In this document: one piece after another, positions 63,357 through 64,000 of the stretch | Position numbering within the stretch: the stretch's first letter is position 1 | Layout of the letters: every line of letters starts with the position of its first letter | Assembly: GCF_000720325.1 (NCBI RefSeq) | Contig: NZ_JOJM01000007.1 | Location: 124,001 to 188,000 of the forward strand | Direction of reading: 5' to 3' | Length of the DNA: 64,000 nucleotides | DNA from: Streptomyces sp. NRRL B-1347 | GTDB lineage: Bacteria > Actinomycetota > Actinomycetes > Streptomycetales > Streptomycetaceae | The notes under the pieces: generated by a model | Database searches by the model: none | The model's input: only the letters and a program-made list of their open reading frames with translations | What the model was told of the DNA's origin: nothing | Made by a program: the position numbers and the translations under genes

Positions 63357-64000
63357 TCAGGGCAGATACAGGGTGTACAGGAGCTTGTTCGGCACCACGG
63401 GCGGGGTGCCCTGGAGCACGCCCGTGGTCGCGTTGTCGACGAGGCCGCGCTTCACCTGCGCCGGGGTGTCCCCGGGGCGGAAGGCGAGGTGCAGGGCCGC
63501 CGCTCCCGTCACGTGGGCGGTCGCCATGGACGTCCCGCTGATGGTGTTGGTCGAGCTGTCGCTGTCCTTCCAGGCCGACGGGATCTGCACACCGGGCGCG
63601 AAGAGGGACACGCACTGGCCGTAGTTGGACGAGGAGGCCCGGCGGTCGGCGCGGTCGCTCGCGCCCACGGTGATGGCCTCGGGCAGCCGCGCGGGCGAGG
63701 TGGAGCAGGCGCCCGTGGACGAGCCCGCGCTGCCCGCCGAGACCGCGTACGTGACGCCGGAGCGGATGGAGTTGCGCACGGCGTTGTCGAGGACGTCGCT
63801 CGGCTGGCCGCCGATGCTCATGTTCGCCACGGCGGGCCTGGCCTTCTGGGCCGTCACCCAGTCGACGCCCGCGACGACGCCCGCCGTGGTGGCCGAGCCC
63901 TGGCAGTTCAGGACCCGCACGGCCACCACCTTGGCCTGCTTGGCGACGCCGTAGGTCCGGCCGGCGGCGATGCCGCCGACGTGGGTGCCGTGGCCGTGGC
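63357..64000 (-). CDS. subtilisin-family (S8) serine protease, C-terminal part
   Basis: The window edge cuts the N-terminal part. The visible 213 residues contain the active-site His in HGHGTHVGGIAAGRTYG, the oxyanion region SVSAGSAGSSTGAC (read as AVSAGSAGSSTGAC) and the Ser in ISGTSMATAHVTGAAALHL. This is an extracellular proteinase-K/aqualysin-like subtilase. The catalytic Asp region lies outside the window. The C-terminus ends PNKLLYTLYLP. Confidence 0.9.
   Translation of the reverse strand, partial: HGHGTHVGGIAAGRTYGVAKQAKVVAVRVLNCQGSATTAGVVAGVDWVTAQKARPAVANMSIGGQPSDVLDNAVRNSIRSGVTYAVSAGSAGSSTGACSTSPARLPEAITVGASDRADRRASSSNYGQCVSLFAPGVQIPSAWKDSDSSTNTISGTSMATAHVTGAAALHLAFRPGDTPAQVKRGLVDNATTGVLQGTPPVVPNKLLYTLYLP

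Overview
The window is very GC-rich, uses GTG and TTG starts freely, has many 4-bp start/stop overlaps and rare TTA codons, and carries chitinase, Tat-exported lyase, STAS and Lrp/AsnC genes typical of the genus. All of this points to a Streptomyces (or close relative) chromosome. No tRNA, rRNA, CRISPR array or insertion sequence was recognised.

Positions 1-15188 are one end of an aromatic (type II) polyketide cluster of tetracenomycin type. It holds an exporter (cut by the window edge), a DUF1772 membrane protein, a cupin cyclase, KS-alpha, KS-beta/CLF, ACP, a TcmN-like aromatase/O-methyltransferase fusion, two further O-methyltransferases and a TcmG-like FAD hydroxylase. A four-gene block is attached that such clusters normally lack: a BtrH-like cysteine acyltransferase, an FkbH-like glyceryl loader, a second free-standing ACP, and a MaoC-dehydratase/SDR-reductase fusion. 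Known chemistry of these families suggests 1,3-bisphosphoglycerate -> glyceryl-ACP -> (dehydration, reduction) lactyl-ACP -> transfer to the aromatic product or use as a starter. Four promoters of the cluster carry SARP-type heptamer repeats (11-bp period), so one activator lying outside the window probably drives them together. The aromatase gene carries a TTA codon.

Positions 15189-27840 are mixed. After a hypothetical ORF and an enolase relic come ung, a BadF/GlcNAc-kinase-type ATPase, a CbiX-like protein, a lactonase-type propeller, a secreted acid phosphatase with a beta-propeller phytase, a FUSC membrane protein, a KimA-like permease, an Lrp/AsnC regulator and a HAD phosphatase. A shared palindromic motif links the FUSC and Lrp promoters.

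Positions 27846-33730 (minus strand) are a complete, translationally coupled valine-catabolic operon (mmsA, isobutyryl-CoA dehydrogenase, 3-hydroxyisobutyryl-CoA hydrolase, mmsB, enoyl-CoA hydratase). It is preceded by what reads as a cobalamin riboswitch. Positions 33843-38879 hold a TetR gene followed by full-length tsaD, GNAT and alaS genes that look like extra copies of translation genes.

Positions 38910-46730 hold an amidase with a GatC-like partner, a metallo-beta-lactamase-fold hydrolase, a GH18 chitinase with a DasR-type promoter, a PL8 polysaccharide lyase and an MFS exporter. Positions 46774-52559 hold a three-subunit molybdenum hydroxylase with XdhC and a divergent TetR regulator with twin operators. 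Positions 52582-58542 hold a YjbQ protein and a sulfonate-sulfur operon (ssuC-B-A-D) with a cysteine-ended leader peptide and a flavoprotein. The right end has a STAS protein, a DHA2 exporter divergent from an FAD monooxygenase, a beta-lactamase-fold serine hydrolase and a subtilase cut by the window edge.
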